DNA of 64,000 bases from Vreelandella olivaria (GTDB lineage Bacteria > Pseudomonadota > Gammaproteobacteria > Pseudomonadales > Halomonadaceae). The stretch spans positions 3,844,001 to 3,908,000 of the forward strand of contig AP019416.1 of NCBI GenBank assembly GCA_004295565.1, written 5' to 3'. The notes under the pieces were generated by a model. The model worked only from the letters and a program-made list of their open reading frames with translations. It did not search any database and was not told the DNA's origin. Of this stretch, positions 33,001 to 47,276 are shown in pieces (position 1 is the first letter of the stretch; each line of letters opens with the position of its first letter). A program made the position numbers and the translations under genes.

Positions 33001-34717
33001 ATGAAGCCCACCCAAAGCCTATTTAAGATGTTCTTACTACCCATCTTGATGGTAGTGCTGCCTGCACTGTTATTGATGGCCATTGCCATGGAGATTCGGG
33101 TAAAACAATCACTGAACAACGTTGACACTATCGTTCAGCTTGCAATGATGTTGCTGGGAATTTGCATGATGGGAGGGCTAATCGGAGTTGCATTCTTTTC
33201 GTCTGGCGTAGCAATAAGCGTTTAATGATCATCGGGGACGCTATTTTGTCGCTCTCCAAAAGCCAGCAAAAACTGCCTGATTTTCAAGCGATTGAGCAGA
33301 TGAGCCGACAGCGAAGTGGTTCTTTGACGCGTATTGCTATCGCACTAATGACGTTTCGAGATGCAGAAAAACAACGCCGGGAAGCCGAATGTAAAGTACA
33401 CCGATTGGCATATTTCGACACGTTAACCCAGCTGCCCAACTGGCAGCTGATGAGAGAGCATCTTCAACATTCGCTCGATACTAGCCAGCAGACCGAGACC
33501 TACGGCGCGCTGATCTACCTGGACGTTGATGACTTCAATCGCATCAACGACAGCTGCGGTCACCGTATGGGCGATAACCTACTCCAGCAAATTGCCGAGC
33601 GCCTTACCGGCCTGAAGGTCGAAGGCATCACTATGGGTCGCTTAGGCGGCGATGAGTTTATGGTCATCATCGATGGCTTAGCCAGCGAGCAGCTAGAAGC
33701 GGCCGAGAAAGCCGAGGCGTTTGCCGAACAGTTACAGCGAACGCTAAGCCCCTGTTACTGGGTGGAAGACAAAAGCATTTTCTTAGTGTGAGCATGGGTA
33801 TTGCACTGTTTAATGGCCTTCAAGAAAGCATTGATAGCCTCTTCCAGTATTCCAACGCAGCCGTTCATCTTGCCAAACTAACAAGCCCTAACGGGTTACG
33901 GTTTTACGACCCGGCAGTGCAAGCCGAACTGGAAGCCAGAACCGAACTAGAACACGACCTGCGTATGGCCATAGAGCGGCAAGAGTTCGTATTGGTCTAC
34001 CAATCACAAGTGGACAGTCTGGGGCGAGCTATTGGCGCTGAGGCACTGATCCGCTGGGAACACCCGCGTCGCGGATTTGTATCGCCAGGTACTTTTATCC
34101 CCCTAGCCGAGGAAACGGGCTTAATCGTGCCGATTGGAAGCTGGGTGCTGAAAGCGGCCTGCGAGCAGCTGGTCACCTGGGCAAATGACGAAAACACGCA
34201 GCATCTAACATTAGCAGTCAACGTCAGCGCCAAACAGTTTCAACAGCCCGATTTCGTGGACACCGTTTGCGGCCTGCTAACCCAGAGCGGTGCCCCGGCA
34301 CACCGGCTAAAGCTGGAGCTAACCGAAAGCACAATGATCGGCAAAATAGATGACATCATTGCCCGCATGCACCAGCTCAAAGCGCAGGGAGTTAGCTTTT
34401 CCTTAGACGATTTTGGTACTGGCTACTCCTCGCTGCAGTACCTCAAACGGCTCCCTTTAGATCAAATCAAAATCGATCAATCGTTTGTGCGTAACCTGCA
34501 TAAAGACACGGACGATAAGGCCATCGTGCAAACCATTATTGCCATGGGGCATTCACTCGGATTGCAGGTCATCGCCGAAGGGGTCGAAAACCAAGAACAC
34601 TGGCGCTACCTAAACGAACACCAGTGTCATGCCTTCCAAGGGTATTACTTTTGCAAACCGGTATCGGCTACCGAGATGGTACAACGTAGCTTGGCCCCAC
34701 CACCGATGCCCGCCTAA
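33001..34717 (+). CDS. GGDEF-EAL cyclic-di-GMP protein (frameshifted)
   Basis: About 571 residues. An N-terminal membrane hairpin (LFKMFLLPILMVVLPALLLM and LAMMLLGICMMGGLIGVAFF) is followed by a short linker, a GGDEF domain (YFDTLTQLPNWQLMREHL, LIYLDVDDFNRINDSCGHRM, catalytic RLGGDEFMVIIDG) and an EAL domain (AIGAEALIRWEHPRRG, ELTESTMIG, FSLDDFGTGYSSLQYLKRLP, VIAEGVENQEHW). Both active-site motifs are intact, so synthesis and hydrolysis of c-di-GMP are both possible. Frame changes near 33210 and at about 33787 (FL, then SMGIALF). The small periplasmic part has no recognisable sensor. Possibly co-located with the chemoreceptor for motility control. Confidence 0.9.
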
Positions 34718-34778
34718 TCCTGAGGCAGCCCCCCTTATGGAGCAATGAAGCAGTACGCGTCATGAAACAGTCCCCGGC

Positions 34779-36411
34779 TTACTCGCCGGGCTGCCAGCCA
34801 TTGACGATGGGGTAGCGGCGGTCGCGGCCAAAGCCCCGCGGCGTCACCCGCACGCCAATGGGCGCCTGGCGGCGCTTATATTCACAGCGGTCGACCAGCT
34901 TCACTACTTTGTAAACGTCTTCAGCATCAAAGCCACCAGCAATGATCGCTTCAGCGCTCATATCGCCTTCAATGTAGCTTAATAGGATTGCATCGAGCAC
35001 GTCGTAATCAGGCAGCGAGTCGCTATCCTGCTGATCTGGCGCCAGCTCCGCGCTGGGTGGCCGCTCAATGACACGCTCGGGTATCGCGGGTGATTGGGTA
35101 TTGCGCCAGCGAGCCAGGCGATACACCCAGGTTTTATAGACATCTTTAATGGCATTAAACCCGCCCACCATATCGCCATACAGCGTGGCGTAGCCCACCG
35201 CCATTTCACTCTTGTTACCGGTGGTCAGTACCATCAAGCCTTTTTTATTGGAGATCGCCATTAGCAGTACACCGCGACAGCGGGACTGCAGATTCTCTTC
35301 GGTAGTATCTCGCTCAGTGCCCGCGAAGCTCTCCGCCAGTGTGCCCATAAAGGCTTCTACCATGGGCTCGATCGGCATTATTTCGTAATGCACACCGAGC
35401 ATCTTGGCCTGCTCTGCAGCGTCCTGCTTGGAGATATCCGCGGTGTAGTGGTAAGGCATCATCACCGCCTGCACCCGTTAGGGCCCAGTGCGTCAACCGC
35501 AATGGCCAGCGAAAGCGCCGAATCGATACCGCCGGAAAGCCCCAGCACCACGCCCTCAAAACCGCTCTTGTTGACGTAATCGCGAAGCCCGGTAACCAAC
35601 GCACAGTAAAGGCTCTCTTCCGGTTCTACTTCGGGGTCAATCTCTCCCGGCTGGGGTTCCCAAACAGTAGCGCTGGTCTGGAGGAGCTGAACCGGCATCA
35701 GGCCCGCCTGCCAGTAGGGCGCCAGCACTTGCAGTTCTCCGCTTGCGTTAACGCAACAGGATCCGCCATCAAACACCAGTTCATCCTGACCACCGATGGT
35801 GTTCACATACACAATAGGAAGCTGCGTATCCTGAGCGTGCTCCTCCAACAGGCGCAGCCGTTCCGCGGGCTTGTCCTGATGATAGGGAGAGGCGTGCAAG
35901 GAGACCAGCACCTCAGCCCCGCTTGCGCGGCGGCCTTAACCGGCGCGCCATCCCACAGGTCTTCGCAGATCACGATACCCAGCTTGGCGCCTTTATGCTC
36001 ATAAACGAGTGTCTCTGTGCCGGGCGTAAAGTAGCGCTGCTCGTCAAACACTTGATAGTTAGGCAGCGCCTGCTTGGCGTACTCAGCTTCCCACTGGCCG
36101 TTGTAGAGCAGGCCCGCCAGGTTGTAGCAACGCCCTTCCCGCACGCCGGGATAGCCAATGATCACCAGCACATCGCTGGCGACCTTCGATGCCATTAGCG
36201 CACGGGCTTCGCGCAGACGGGTTTCCATTGAGGGGCGCAACAGCAGATCTTCAGGCGGGTAGCCCGACAAAAAAAGCTCAGGAAAGACAACAATATCCGC
36301 CCCATGCTCAATCCGGGCTTCGCGAACGGCTTCAATCGCACGTGCGGCGTTGCCGGGAATATCCCCGACCAGAGGATCGAGTTGGGCCATTACCAGCGTT
36401 AAGTCTTGCAT
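34779..36411 (-). CDS. nadE: Glutamine-dependent NAD+ synthase (frameshifted)
   Basis: Amidates nicotinate adenine dinucleotide to NAD+. Start at ATG 36411 (MQDLTLVMAQLDPLVGDIPG). The N-terminal nitrilase-type glutaminase domain shows the Glu-Lys-Cys triad region (VVFPELFLSGYPPEDLLL, LGIVICEDLWDGAPV). The C-terminal synthetase has the P-loop VVLGLSGGIDSALSLAIAVD, then LMVLTTGNKSEMAVGYATLY and YEYKRRQAPIGV-like CEYKRRQAPIGVRVT. Frame changes near 35915 and 35475. About 544 residues, normal for the two-domain enzyme. Confidence 0.96.
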
Positions 36412-36546
36412 GGGCGTCAAAATCTCTTGAGAATCTTTAAAATCGGATTACACCGTCATTGTCGTATTGTCCCGCAAGGGCCGCCAACTGGCAAAGGTCA
36501 CGCGGCACTCAAACGCTTATATCCCTACTTCGGGAGACACAAAAGG

Positions 36547-36819
36547 ATGAACCTCTTGATCATTCGGCTGATTATCTTCGCCGTTGTATTCTATGCCGGT
36601 TTAAAACTCTACGGCATCTACCGGCAACGTAAGCTTGAGCATGAAGCGCAGCATAGCAAAGTGAACCGTCACGAGGGTGGCAAAATGGTGCGCTGCCGCT
36701 GGTGTGAAGTACACGTTCCTGAAGACGAAGCACTGCGTGACCAGGAGCAGTGGTTCTGCTCCAGCGCCCATCGCGACCGCTTTCTGCAGGAGCAGCAGAA
36801 CAAGGATGGCACACCTTAA
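36547..36819 (+). CDS. Small membrane-anchored zinc-ribbon-like protein (PP0621-like)
   Basis: Intact, 90 residues; start at 36547 (MNLLIIRLIIFAVVFYAGLK) after AAAAGG. One N-terminal helix (about 3-23) is followed by a charged linker and a Cys-rich cytoplasmic end: MVRCRWCEVHVPEDEAL and EQWFCSSAHRDRFLQ, giving C-x2-C ... C-x3-H ligands for one zinc. The pattern is that of the PP0621 family, whose role is unknown and which may help a membrane-bound partner. Divergent from nadE, convergent with thiO. Confidence 0.8.
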   Translation: MNLLIIRLIIFAVVFYAGLKLYGIYRQRKLEHEAQHSKVNRHEGGKMVRCRWCEVHVPEDEALRDQEQWFCSSAHRDRFLQEQQNKDGTP

Positions 36820-36832
36820 ACTTGTACTGGTT

Positions 36833-37935
36833 TTAAGCGTGTATTAGCCGCTCTGGCGTAAGTTGGTATGGCGCGGGGTCAATCAGAGGCTCGCGCCCCA
36901 ACAGTTGATCCACCAGCAAATGGGTCGAGGCAGGCGCCAACACCAAGCCGTTGCGATAGTGCCCGGCATTGACGAATACATTAGGCCGTTCAGGCAGCGC
37001 GCCGATAAAGGGGGAGGCCCGTTGGGGATCCAGGCCGCAGGCCGGCCCATTGGTGCGCTACCGGGCACGTTGCCAATGCGGGCAGGATGGCTTCAGCACT
37101 CTGTTTTAGTGACGCCAATGCCGCCTCATCGGTGCGCTTGTCAAAACCCACCTCTTCCAGCGTAGAACCCACCAATAGCAGGCCATCTGCACGCGGAATA
37201 ATATAACGCCCATCTTTCAATACCACGCGCTGCACCAACCCTTTGGGTGCTTGGTAAGCGATCATCTGCCCTTTACGGGCCTTACCGGCAACTGCACATT
37301 CAACAGCGACAAGAGCTGTGCCGCCCAGGCACCGCCGCAAACAATAATGCGTTCAGCCGTCAACGGCCCTTGAGAGGTCTCTACGCCTTTTACTTGTCCA
37401 CTCTGTTGAATAAAACCACTGACCTCGCACTGCTCTTTCAGCGTGACCTGGGGCATCGCCGCTAACCGCGCCTTAAGCGCCTTGGCTAAGCGCGGATTGC
37501 GCACGCTACCCAGTGTCGGCATCCACAGTGCGCTATCGTCCGCCATGGCCACACCAGGCTCTTTAGCATGGACAAAGTCTGCCCCCACCCGCTCCAGGGG
37601 TTTACCCAACTGGCGCGCCCATTGCAGCGCTTTGTCGGCATCGTCCACATTTAGGTAGAGCAGCCCCTTTTGGCGATATTCGGGGTCGATACCGGTCTCT
37701 TCTAGCAAGCGCAGAGCCAAAGAGGGGTAAACGCCTTCCGACCAGCGGGAGAGTTGCGACACTGCGGTGTCGTAGCGCCAGGGATAGAGCGGCGAAACGA
37801 TACCGCCCCCGCCCAGGAAGCCTCTTTACCACACTCACCACGATCGACCAGCGTGACCTGCTGGCCAGCATCGGCCAGTTGCAGCGCGGTCATCATACCG
37901 ATCACGCCGCCGCCAATAATTAAGAAATCTCTCAC
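36833..37935 (-). CDS. thiO: FAD-dependent glycine oxidase ThiO-like (frameshifted)
   Basis: DAO-family flavoenzyme; ThiO makes the iminoglycine used for the thiazole of thiamine. GTG start at 37935 gives MRDFLIIGGGVIGMMTALQL with the Rossmann GxGxxG signature; VDRGECGKEASWAGGGIVSP-type sequence follows over a frame change near 37815. Later parts: RYRQKGLLYLNVDD, ERIIVCGGAWAAQLL, RYIIPRADGLLLVGSTLE and the closing GLRPGSP and NAGHYRNGLVLAP read in the third frame. Frame changes near 37815, 37275, 37060. Corrected length about 366 residues. No other thi gene is in the window, so D-amino-acid dehydrogenase-like roles remain possible. Confidence 0.85.
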
Positions 37936-38075
37936 AACATTGTCCGTTTTGGCTTACATAAAAAAAGCGTAGCGTCGCTTAGGATGTCTTCTTAACGACG
38001 ATGTGCTCGCCGCCAGAGTTTATAAGCCAAGTGAGCATAGCGCGGGCAATAACGTGGTCAAGTGAGGAGAAGCGG

Positions 38076-38612
38076 ATGGTCGGTTTCCACAACCAGGCAC
38101 GCGCCACACCCGAAAGCGGATTTACGCTACTTGAGCTACTGGTCACGCTACTATTGGTGGGCATTATCGCTGTTTTGGGGCTGCCCAGCTTTCAAGCGCT
38201 TGGGGAGCGAACCGCGCAGAGCAGCGAAATAAACCGCTTACAAAGCGCTTTTGCGTTCGCGCGAAATACAGCGATTAGTCAACGCCAACAGATTACCCTT
38301 TGCCCTGCCGACAAGCGCCGCAAGGCCTGCGCCAACGACTGGAGTAGTGAGCTAATGATTGTGCGCGGGGATAAAACCAACAGTATCACCACAGACGATA
38401 TTCTGCGCATCGTACCCGCGCAACAGAACACGCAGGTCACTTATAGCCGGGGCTGGTCACGCATCCGCTACAGCCCGTTAGGCTATACCAGCGGTTACAA
38501 CGGCAGTTTTGCCGTTTGTCCAAACAGCGGTGCTCAAGGCTCCCAAGGTAAAAAGCTGGTACTCAGCCAATTGGGACGCTTGCGGATTGATGGAGCGCCT
38601 ATCGATTGCTAG
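38076..38612 (+). CDS. Type IV pilin-like pseudopilin, FimT/GspH family
   Basis: Intact, 178 residues from ATG 38076, with GAGGAGAAGCGG just before. The prepilin signal ends in ESG-FTLLELLVTLLLVGIIAVL, with Glu at +5 and cleavage after Gly by PilD. A GspH/FimT-type C-terminal domain follows (FARNTAISQRQQITLCPADK and QLGRLRI near the end), with four Cys that could pair. These proteins are minor pilins that prime type IV pili or type II secretion pseudopili. It stands alone: no other pilin genes are next to it. Confidence 0.88.
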   Translation: MVGFHNQARATPESGFTLLELLVTLLLVGIIAVLGLPSFQALGERTAQSSEINRLQSAFAFARNTAISQRQQITLCPADKRRKACANDWSSELMIVRGDKTNSITTDDILRIVPAQQNTQVTYSRGWSRIRYSPLGYTSGYNGSFAVCPNSGAQGSQGKKLVLSQLGRLRIDGAPIDC

Positions 38613-38633
38613 GCGCTCCATGCTAGCCAATGT

Positions 38634-39586
<953 letters not shown>

Positions 39587-39840
39587 GACACCACCTTGTA
39601 AATATCTGACTGATAGCTTTATCGATAGCTGTGATTTGGCAAAGAGTCTGCCTGAAATGGCGCCAAGTACAAGCGATTGCAAGGTTTCGTCTACGCTATT
39701 AGGCGAAGAAACCTTGAAAGGCTCTCATCAAACACCCATGTGTTATTACTAAATTAACGCCATACTGGGGGTAACTCAGACTAAAGGAAGATCGTGACCG
39801 TCACGCTGAGACCAGCGCTCAGCAACCAGAGGAGAGAGAC

Positions 39841-42571
39841 ATGAGCAAGACACCCGATACGCTAAGCACCTTAGAGGTTGGCAGTAAAACGTATCACTAC
39901 TACAGCCTGCCCCAAGCGGCCGAGACCCTGGGCAGCATTGACCGGCTTCCCAAGACGCTCAAAATTCTACTCGAAAACCAGCTGCGTTTCGCCGATGACG
40001 AAAGCGTAGATCAAGAAGATATGCAGGCCCTGGTCGACTGGCAGACCGAAGGCAAATCCAGCCGTGAAATCGGCTACCGCCCGGCGCGGGTACTCATGCA
40101 GGACTTTACTGGCGTGCCCGGCGTGGTAGATTTAGCCTCCATGCGCGCCGCGGTAGAAAAACTGGGCGAAGACCCTGCGAAGATCAATCCGCTCTCCCCG
40201 TCGACCTGGTCATTGACCACTCGGTAATGGTCGATAAGTTCGGCAACCCGGCAGCGTTCCAAGAGAACGTCGATATTGAAATGCAGCGTAACCGCGAGCG
40301 CTACGAGTTTCTGCGCTGGGGTCAGCAGGCGTTTGATAACTTTAGCGTGGTGCCCCCGGCACCGGCATTTGCCACCAGGTCAACCTGGAGTACCTGGGCA
40401 GAACGGTATGGACCAAGGACGAAGACGGTAAGACCTTTGCCTACCCGGATACCCTCGTCGGCACTGACTCCCACACCACCATGATCAACGGCCTGGGCGT
40501 ACTGGGTTGGGGCGTAGGCGGCATCGAAGCTGAAGCAGCCATGCTCGGGCAGCCAGTGTCGATGCTGATTCCTGAAGTGATTGGCTTCAAGTTAACCGGC
40601 AAGCTACGCGAAGGCATTACCGCCACTGACCTGGTACTTACCGTTACCGAGATGCTGCGTAAAAAAGGCGTAGTGGGTAAATTCGTTGAGTTCTACGGCG
40701 ACGGTTTGAAAGATCTCCCCCTGGCGGATCGCGCCACGATTGCCAATATGGCGCCTGAGTACGGCGCCACTTGTGGCTTCTTCCCGGTGGATGAAGAAAC
40801 CCTCAACTATATGCGCCTGACCGGGCGTGAAGATGAGCAAGTTGCCCTGGTGGAAGCCTATAGCAAAGCCCAAGGACTGTGGCGTGAACCCAGTGATGAG
40901 CCGATCTTCACCGACGCTCTGGAACTGGACATGTCCGAAGTAGAGGCCAGCCTGGCCGGGCCTAAACGTCCGCAGGATCGCGTGGCGCTTAAAGACATGG
41001 CGGCGGCCTTTGACAAATTTATGCAGGAAGATGTCAACGCGGATGCCAGCGCCAAGGGGAAACTCTCCTCTGAAGGCGGCCAAACCGCCGTGGGCGTGGC
41101 GCGCAGCTTTGAGCATGACACCAGCCAAGCCGTGAAGCTGGATGACCAGGACTTCAGCCTTGACCCCGGCGCGGTGGTGATTGCGGCGATTACCTCGTGT
41201 ACCAACACCTCCAACCCTAGCGTCATGATGGCCGCCGGGCTGCTGGCCCGTAAAGCGCGTGAAAAGGGCTTGACCACGAAGCCCTGGGTGAAAACCTCAC
41301 TCGCACCGGGTTCCAAGGTAGTCACCGATTATCTGGAAGCCGCGGAATTAAACGATGACCTGGACGCACTGGGCTTCAACCTGGTCGGCTATGGCTGCAC
41401 CACCTGTATCGGTAACTCCGGCCCACTGCCTGATGAGATCGAAAAAGCGATCAACAGCGGCGACCTTGCCGTGGCTTCAGTGCTCTCCGGTAACCGTAAC
41501 TTTGAAGGTCGCGTCCATCCGTTGGTCAAAACCAACTGGCTCGCCTCGCCGCCCCTGGTAGTGGCTTACGCCCTGGCCGGTAACGTCCAGCTTGATCTTA
41601 CCCAGGAGCCGCTTGGCAAAGACAGCAACGGCGAACCGGTCTATTTAAAGATATCTGGCCCAGCCAGGCCGAGATTGCCAGCGCCGTTGAGCAGGTCAAC
41701 ACCGCGATGTTCCGTAAAGAGTACGGCGCAGTGTTTGAGGGTGATGATGTCTGGAAAGCCATCGACGTGTCAGAAAGCAAGGTCTATCAGTGGCCTGAAT
41801 CCACCTATATTCAGCACCCGCCCTTCTTTGAAGGCATGGGCCGCGAGCCGGATGAGATTGAAGATGTGCACAGTGCCCGGGTACTCGCCATGCTTGGCGA
41901 TTCGGTGACCACCGACCATATCTCCCCCTGCCGGTGCTATCAAGCCGGACAGCCCTGCCGGGCGCTATCTGCAAGAGCACGGCGTCAAGCCAGTCGACTT
42001 CAACTCCTACGGCTCACGCCGGGGTAACCATGAAGTCATGATGCGCGGCACCTTCGCCAACGTGCGGATCAAAAATGAGATGCTCGATGGCGTGGTCGGC
42101 GGTGAGACACGCCACGTACCCAGCGGCGAGCAGATGGCCATTTACGATGCGGCCATGAAGTACAAAGAGGAGGGCAAACCGCTGGTCGTGATCGCCGGTA
42201 AAGAGTACGGCACCGGCTCTTCACGGGACTGGGCGGCCAAAGGCACCCGTTTGCTGGGTGTTCGCGCAGTCATCGCCGAATCCTTTGAGCGTATTCACCG
42301 CTCTAACCTGATCGGCATGGGCGTTGTACCGCTGCAGTTTGCCGAAGGGGAAAGCCGTCAAACGTTGGGGTTAACCGGCGATGAAGAGATTTCGATTGCC
42401 GGATTAAGCGACCTGACGCCAGGTGGCACGGTCAAAATCGTGATCAAAAATGCCGATGGGGAGCGTAGCGTTGATGCCAAGTGCCGAATTGATACGGTAA
42501 ACGAGCTGGCTTACTACCGTCACGGTGGTATCCTTCACTACGTGCTGCGCAAGATGATCGGCGCAGCCTAA
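39841..42571 (+). CDS. acnA: Aconitate hydratase A (frameshifted)
   Basis: TCA-cycle enzyme with a [4Fe-4S] cluster, isomerising citrate and isocitrate. Start at 39841 ([20 protein letters not shown]) after AGGAGAGAG. Seen in order: [39 protein letters not shown] (read across frames), cluster cysteines in [17 protein letters not shown] and [18 protein letters not shown], and the swivel domain [20 protein letters not shown]. Frame changes near 40195, 40370, 41650 and 41930. The span is 910 codons, the length of AcnA/IRP-type aconitases. A terminator follows. Confidence 0.97.
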
Positions 42572-42594
42572 AGGGTAAAACCTACCAATAGCAT

Positions 42595-42621
42595 GCCCCC
42601 ACCTCGGTGGGGGCTTTTTTT
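42595..42621 (+). terminator. Terminator of acnA
   Basis: GCCCCCACC-tc-GGTGGGGGC followed by TTTTTTT, 23 bases after the stop. Confidence 0.93.
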
Positions 42622-42631
42622 AGCACAACGC

Positions 42632-44308
<1,677 letters not shown>

Positions 44309-44426
44309 AAGCACTCTCTTTTTATGTCAATCACTGCTGCAATGCAGCAACATCGGGCGTTCGCGGCGTTTGAGCGTAATGTAACATGCTCCTGCGACAA
44401 AGGTGGAAGAGAGCGACCATGTAGAT

Positions 44427-44464
44427 AAAAAAACGCCTCGATTTAGGACGACTAAACCGAGGCG
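44427..44464 (-). terminator. Terminator of the YeeE/YedE transporter gene
   Basis: Minus strand CGCCTCGGTTTAG-tcgtc-CTAAATCGAGGCG followed by TTTTTTT. Confidence 0.88.
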
Positions 44465-44510
44465 TAATGACGCTATTCGCTATTCCGCAAACAACGCTAT
44501 TAATAATGTC

Positions 44511-45720
44511 TTAACTCGTTTTAGCGGTGGGTTTGCGCCCCTCTACGCCAGCAAAGAAGAATGGCCGTAACTTAACGCCAACCATGTTGCCCGCAAACGC
44601 CGCTACCAGCCACACCCAACCGTGAAGGCTGCCAGAGGCAATGCCGCTAAAGTAAGCGCCAATATTGCAGCCAAACGCCAACCGCGCGCCATAACCCAGC
44701 AAGATACCGCCAATGACCGCGGCCAAGATAGATTTCAACGGGATTTTGAAGTTAGGTGCAAAGCGCCCCGCCAAGCTGGCGGCAGCCAGCGCGCCCAGCA
44801 TAATGCCCACGTTCATGACCGTCGTGATATCACTCCATACGCTGGCTTCCAACGCTGCCGCATTGCCCGGCGCCTGCCAATACCCCCACTGGCTGACATC
44901 GCCGCCCACCAGCTCAAAACCTTTAGCCCCCACAGCGCAAACGCTGAGGTAATCCCCACGGGCGACCTGCCAGTGCCAAAGTGGCAAAGTTGAGCAGCGC
45001 CAGCGCTACCGCGCCCGCCACTAACGGCCAAGGCCCAGTCAACCAGCGCTCATAGCCATGCTTATCGACCATAGGCGCCTGCTCTAACTGACCATGGCGA
45101 CGCTTCTCCATCACCCAGGTAAACGCCGCAATAGCAGCAAACAGCACCAGGCTAATGGCGATCCCGCCACTGACCCCGGCGACGTTAACCAGCGATACCG
45201 GCTGAAAGGCAGGCAAGCTCTGCCACCAGGCAAAATGCGCGGAGCCAATCACCGAGCCGACAATAAAGAACACCAACGTAATCAACATACGAGCGTTACC
45301 GCCACCTGCGGTAAACAGCGTGCCCGAGGCACAGCCGCCGCCCAACTGCATGCCCACCCCAAACAGGAAAGCCCCTACCAGCACGGAGATACCAATCGGC
45401 GCCACAAAGCCCGACACCTCGTTACCAAACAGTGTGCCCGCCCCCAAGGCAGGGAAAAACAGCACCACGGCAATCGCCAGCATCACCATTTGGGCACGCA
45501 GGCCACGCCCGCGCCGCTCAGTAATAAATACCCGCCACGCTGAGGTAAAACCAAACGCCGCGTGATACAGCACCATGCCAAACAGCCCACCGACAATCAT
45601 CAGCAGACCAATATTGGCGTCAAAGACAACCCCAATAAGCAGCGCGCCTAACACAATCGCCGCCGTGGCAATCAGCGGCACACGATAGCTCTGCGGCGCA
45701 GCAACCGTCGTTGTAGACAT
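44511..45720 (-). CDS. YeeE/YedE family sulfur-compound transporter (frameshifted)
   Basis: Polytopic inner-membrane protein of the family that includes the thiosulfate channel TsuA (YeeE). ATG 45720 (MSTTTVAAPQSYRVPLIATA) follows AAAGGTGAA. About nine or ten hydrophobic helices; the conserved cysteine motifs are present in both halves: MQLGGGCASGTLFTAGGGNA and ARLAFGCNIGAYFSGIASG. The middle is scrambled by two slips (about 44985 and 44925); reading GRP-WGITSAFALWG in one frame and ELVGGDVSQWGYWQAPGNAA in the next gives the standard family sequence. About 403 residues. No sulfurtransferase or TusA-like gene is adjacent. Substrate could be thiosulfate or another sulfur/selenium species. Confidence 0.88.
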
Positions 45721-45933
45721 ATATTCACCTTTAGCAGCACCAAAAGCGCCTGTTAACAAACAGGCGCTTTTGGAAGACATGGACAATAGTTATAAGCCTA
45801 ACGATAGCTGTAGAGCGCGGGAAATTCTTTATTGAATCGTGCTTATAGCCTTATGGAATATCAACTAAACCTCACAGACACCTACTCTTGGAGTGAATCT
45901 GCTTTTGAGCCGTTGGTGCATGCGTCCACATAC

Positions 45934-46730
45934 TTACAGAGTATCTGGACGATATAGCCCGCTTGGATTGAATAAAGCGCATATCCTCACTTTGCCAGGG
46001 TTATGGCAACCCTCAATGCAAAGCGGTAGGCACGACAGCTCATGAGCGGGCTTGGTATTGGTGGCTGCATGCATGAGGCTACGTATGGATTGTCTTTGTG
46101 TCTGCCTCGCCCTGGTTAAGTATTTTTGTAGCTTGGCCCGCCCCAGATAATTGATCATCGGTAATGCCAGCAGGCTCGAAGGGGCAGTGGGTAAGGCACC
46201 AATAGCGAGGAGTAGCATAGAGGGGATGAACCACTTCTTCTGGTCAGATTTATAGGCATAAGATATCAACGCTAGTCCAGAGAGAACGAAGATCACACAG
46301 GCCAGGATATAGGGATAGAGAAACTCGGCATTATTGTGAGTGGTATATAGCAACCCACCGCCGGCGACCAAAACCACATAAAGAAGCACACAGGCGACGC
46401 CGATATCCGGACTGACCTCCTGCTGGTGAATGTCCCGCTCCTTCAGAAAGTCAAACAAAGGGGTTTGGAGCGCCCCGCATGCTTCGTGTGGACGATTCCT
46501 TCCTTCGCGCTCATCCCAAACAGCTGCTTGTTGCTGGCATTGCGAATTTCTCCAATGCCGGCTTTGCTGGGGTCATCGGTCTTTCGCCCACTCTTTGTTC
46601 TGAGTATTAGCTTTACAGAGTCGTCATGGCACGCTAACCGTTCATACAGTGATTGAATAAACTCAAGGTCAAAAGACTTTTTAAAACTTAATGGAAACAC
46701 GCAAACGCCCCTTAAAATGGTGCCGAGCAC
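45934..46730 (-). CDS. Hypothetical membrane protein of the T6SS island (one frameshift)
   Basis: Starts at GTG 46730 (MLGTILRGVCVFPLSFKKSF). The first 90 residues are soluble (EFIQSLYERLACHDDSVKLI, then GIGEIRNASNKQLFGMSAKE); the frame slips near 46455, after which LFDFLKERDIHQQEVSPDIG leads into three or four membrane helices (VACVLLYVVLVAGGGLLY, YILACVIFVLSGLALISYAY, WFIPSMLLLAIGALPTAPSS). The C-terminal 50 residues contain three Cys. About 265 residues. No family recognised. It ends the run of co-directional genes downstream of effector 2, so a role as orphan immunity protein is possible but unproven. Confidence 0.6.
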
Positions 46731-46760
46731 CCAACTGTCGGTTGAATAGATAGGTTTCAG

Positions 46761-47148
46761 TTATGTGGCTGATTTCAGACTTACCGTCAGCTCCGGCTGA
46801 TTATGAAACAGCATTTTCAGTAAAGAAAAAGCCAAAAGTCCGACGGGCATATAAAGCATAAAGCCGAGTCCGCCGATGTAGAGAGACACGATAAGCTCTA
46901 TAATAATATAGTGTACCATAAAATAATATGACTTTTCCGAACCACTCTTTTATAGTGTTGGTTAGACGACCCATACCTTCTATTCCGGTCAATAAATCGC
47001 TTTCACAAAGTGGGTATGTGGCCATATCAGTTTTCAAAAGTTCAGTAGTTCCCTGTGACTCATCGCAGGAACATGCGGTACATGCGGTACATGCGGGGCA
47101 CTCGAAAGCCAAGTCTTTAAACACAGGCTTCTCTTCTTTACTACTCAA
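46761..47148 (-). CDS. Small membrane protein with Cys-rich N-terminus (one frameshift)
   Basis: About 129 residues. It begins MSSKEEKPVFKDLAFECPAC, continuing TACTACSC: the array C-x2-C-x2-C-x2-C-x-C is encoded by three tandem GGTACATGC-type nonamers (plus strand 47068-47100). A soluble stretch (LKTDMATYPLCESDLLTGIE) follows; after a slip near 46935 the other frame gives two helices (YFMVHYIIIELIVSLYIGGL and LYMPVGLLAFSLLKML). No family recognised. The Cys cluster could bind metal or form disulfides. Lies 30 bases from the next gene of the same direction. Confidence 0.6.
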
Positions 47149-47276
47149 TCTTTATTTAACTCTACTGTATATACAGCATTTAGATATTCCACTCTGGGAA
47201 AGTATCCTATCTACCTTGGCATTCCAGAGTAACCCATCATCAGCGCTGCCGATATTAGGCCTGGCCTCCTACTGTT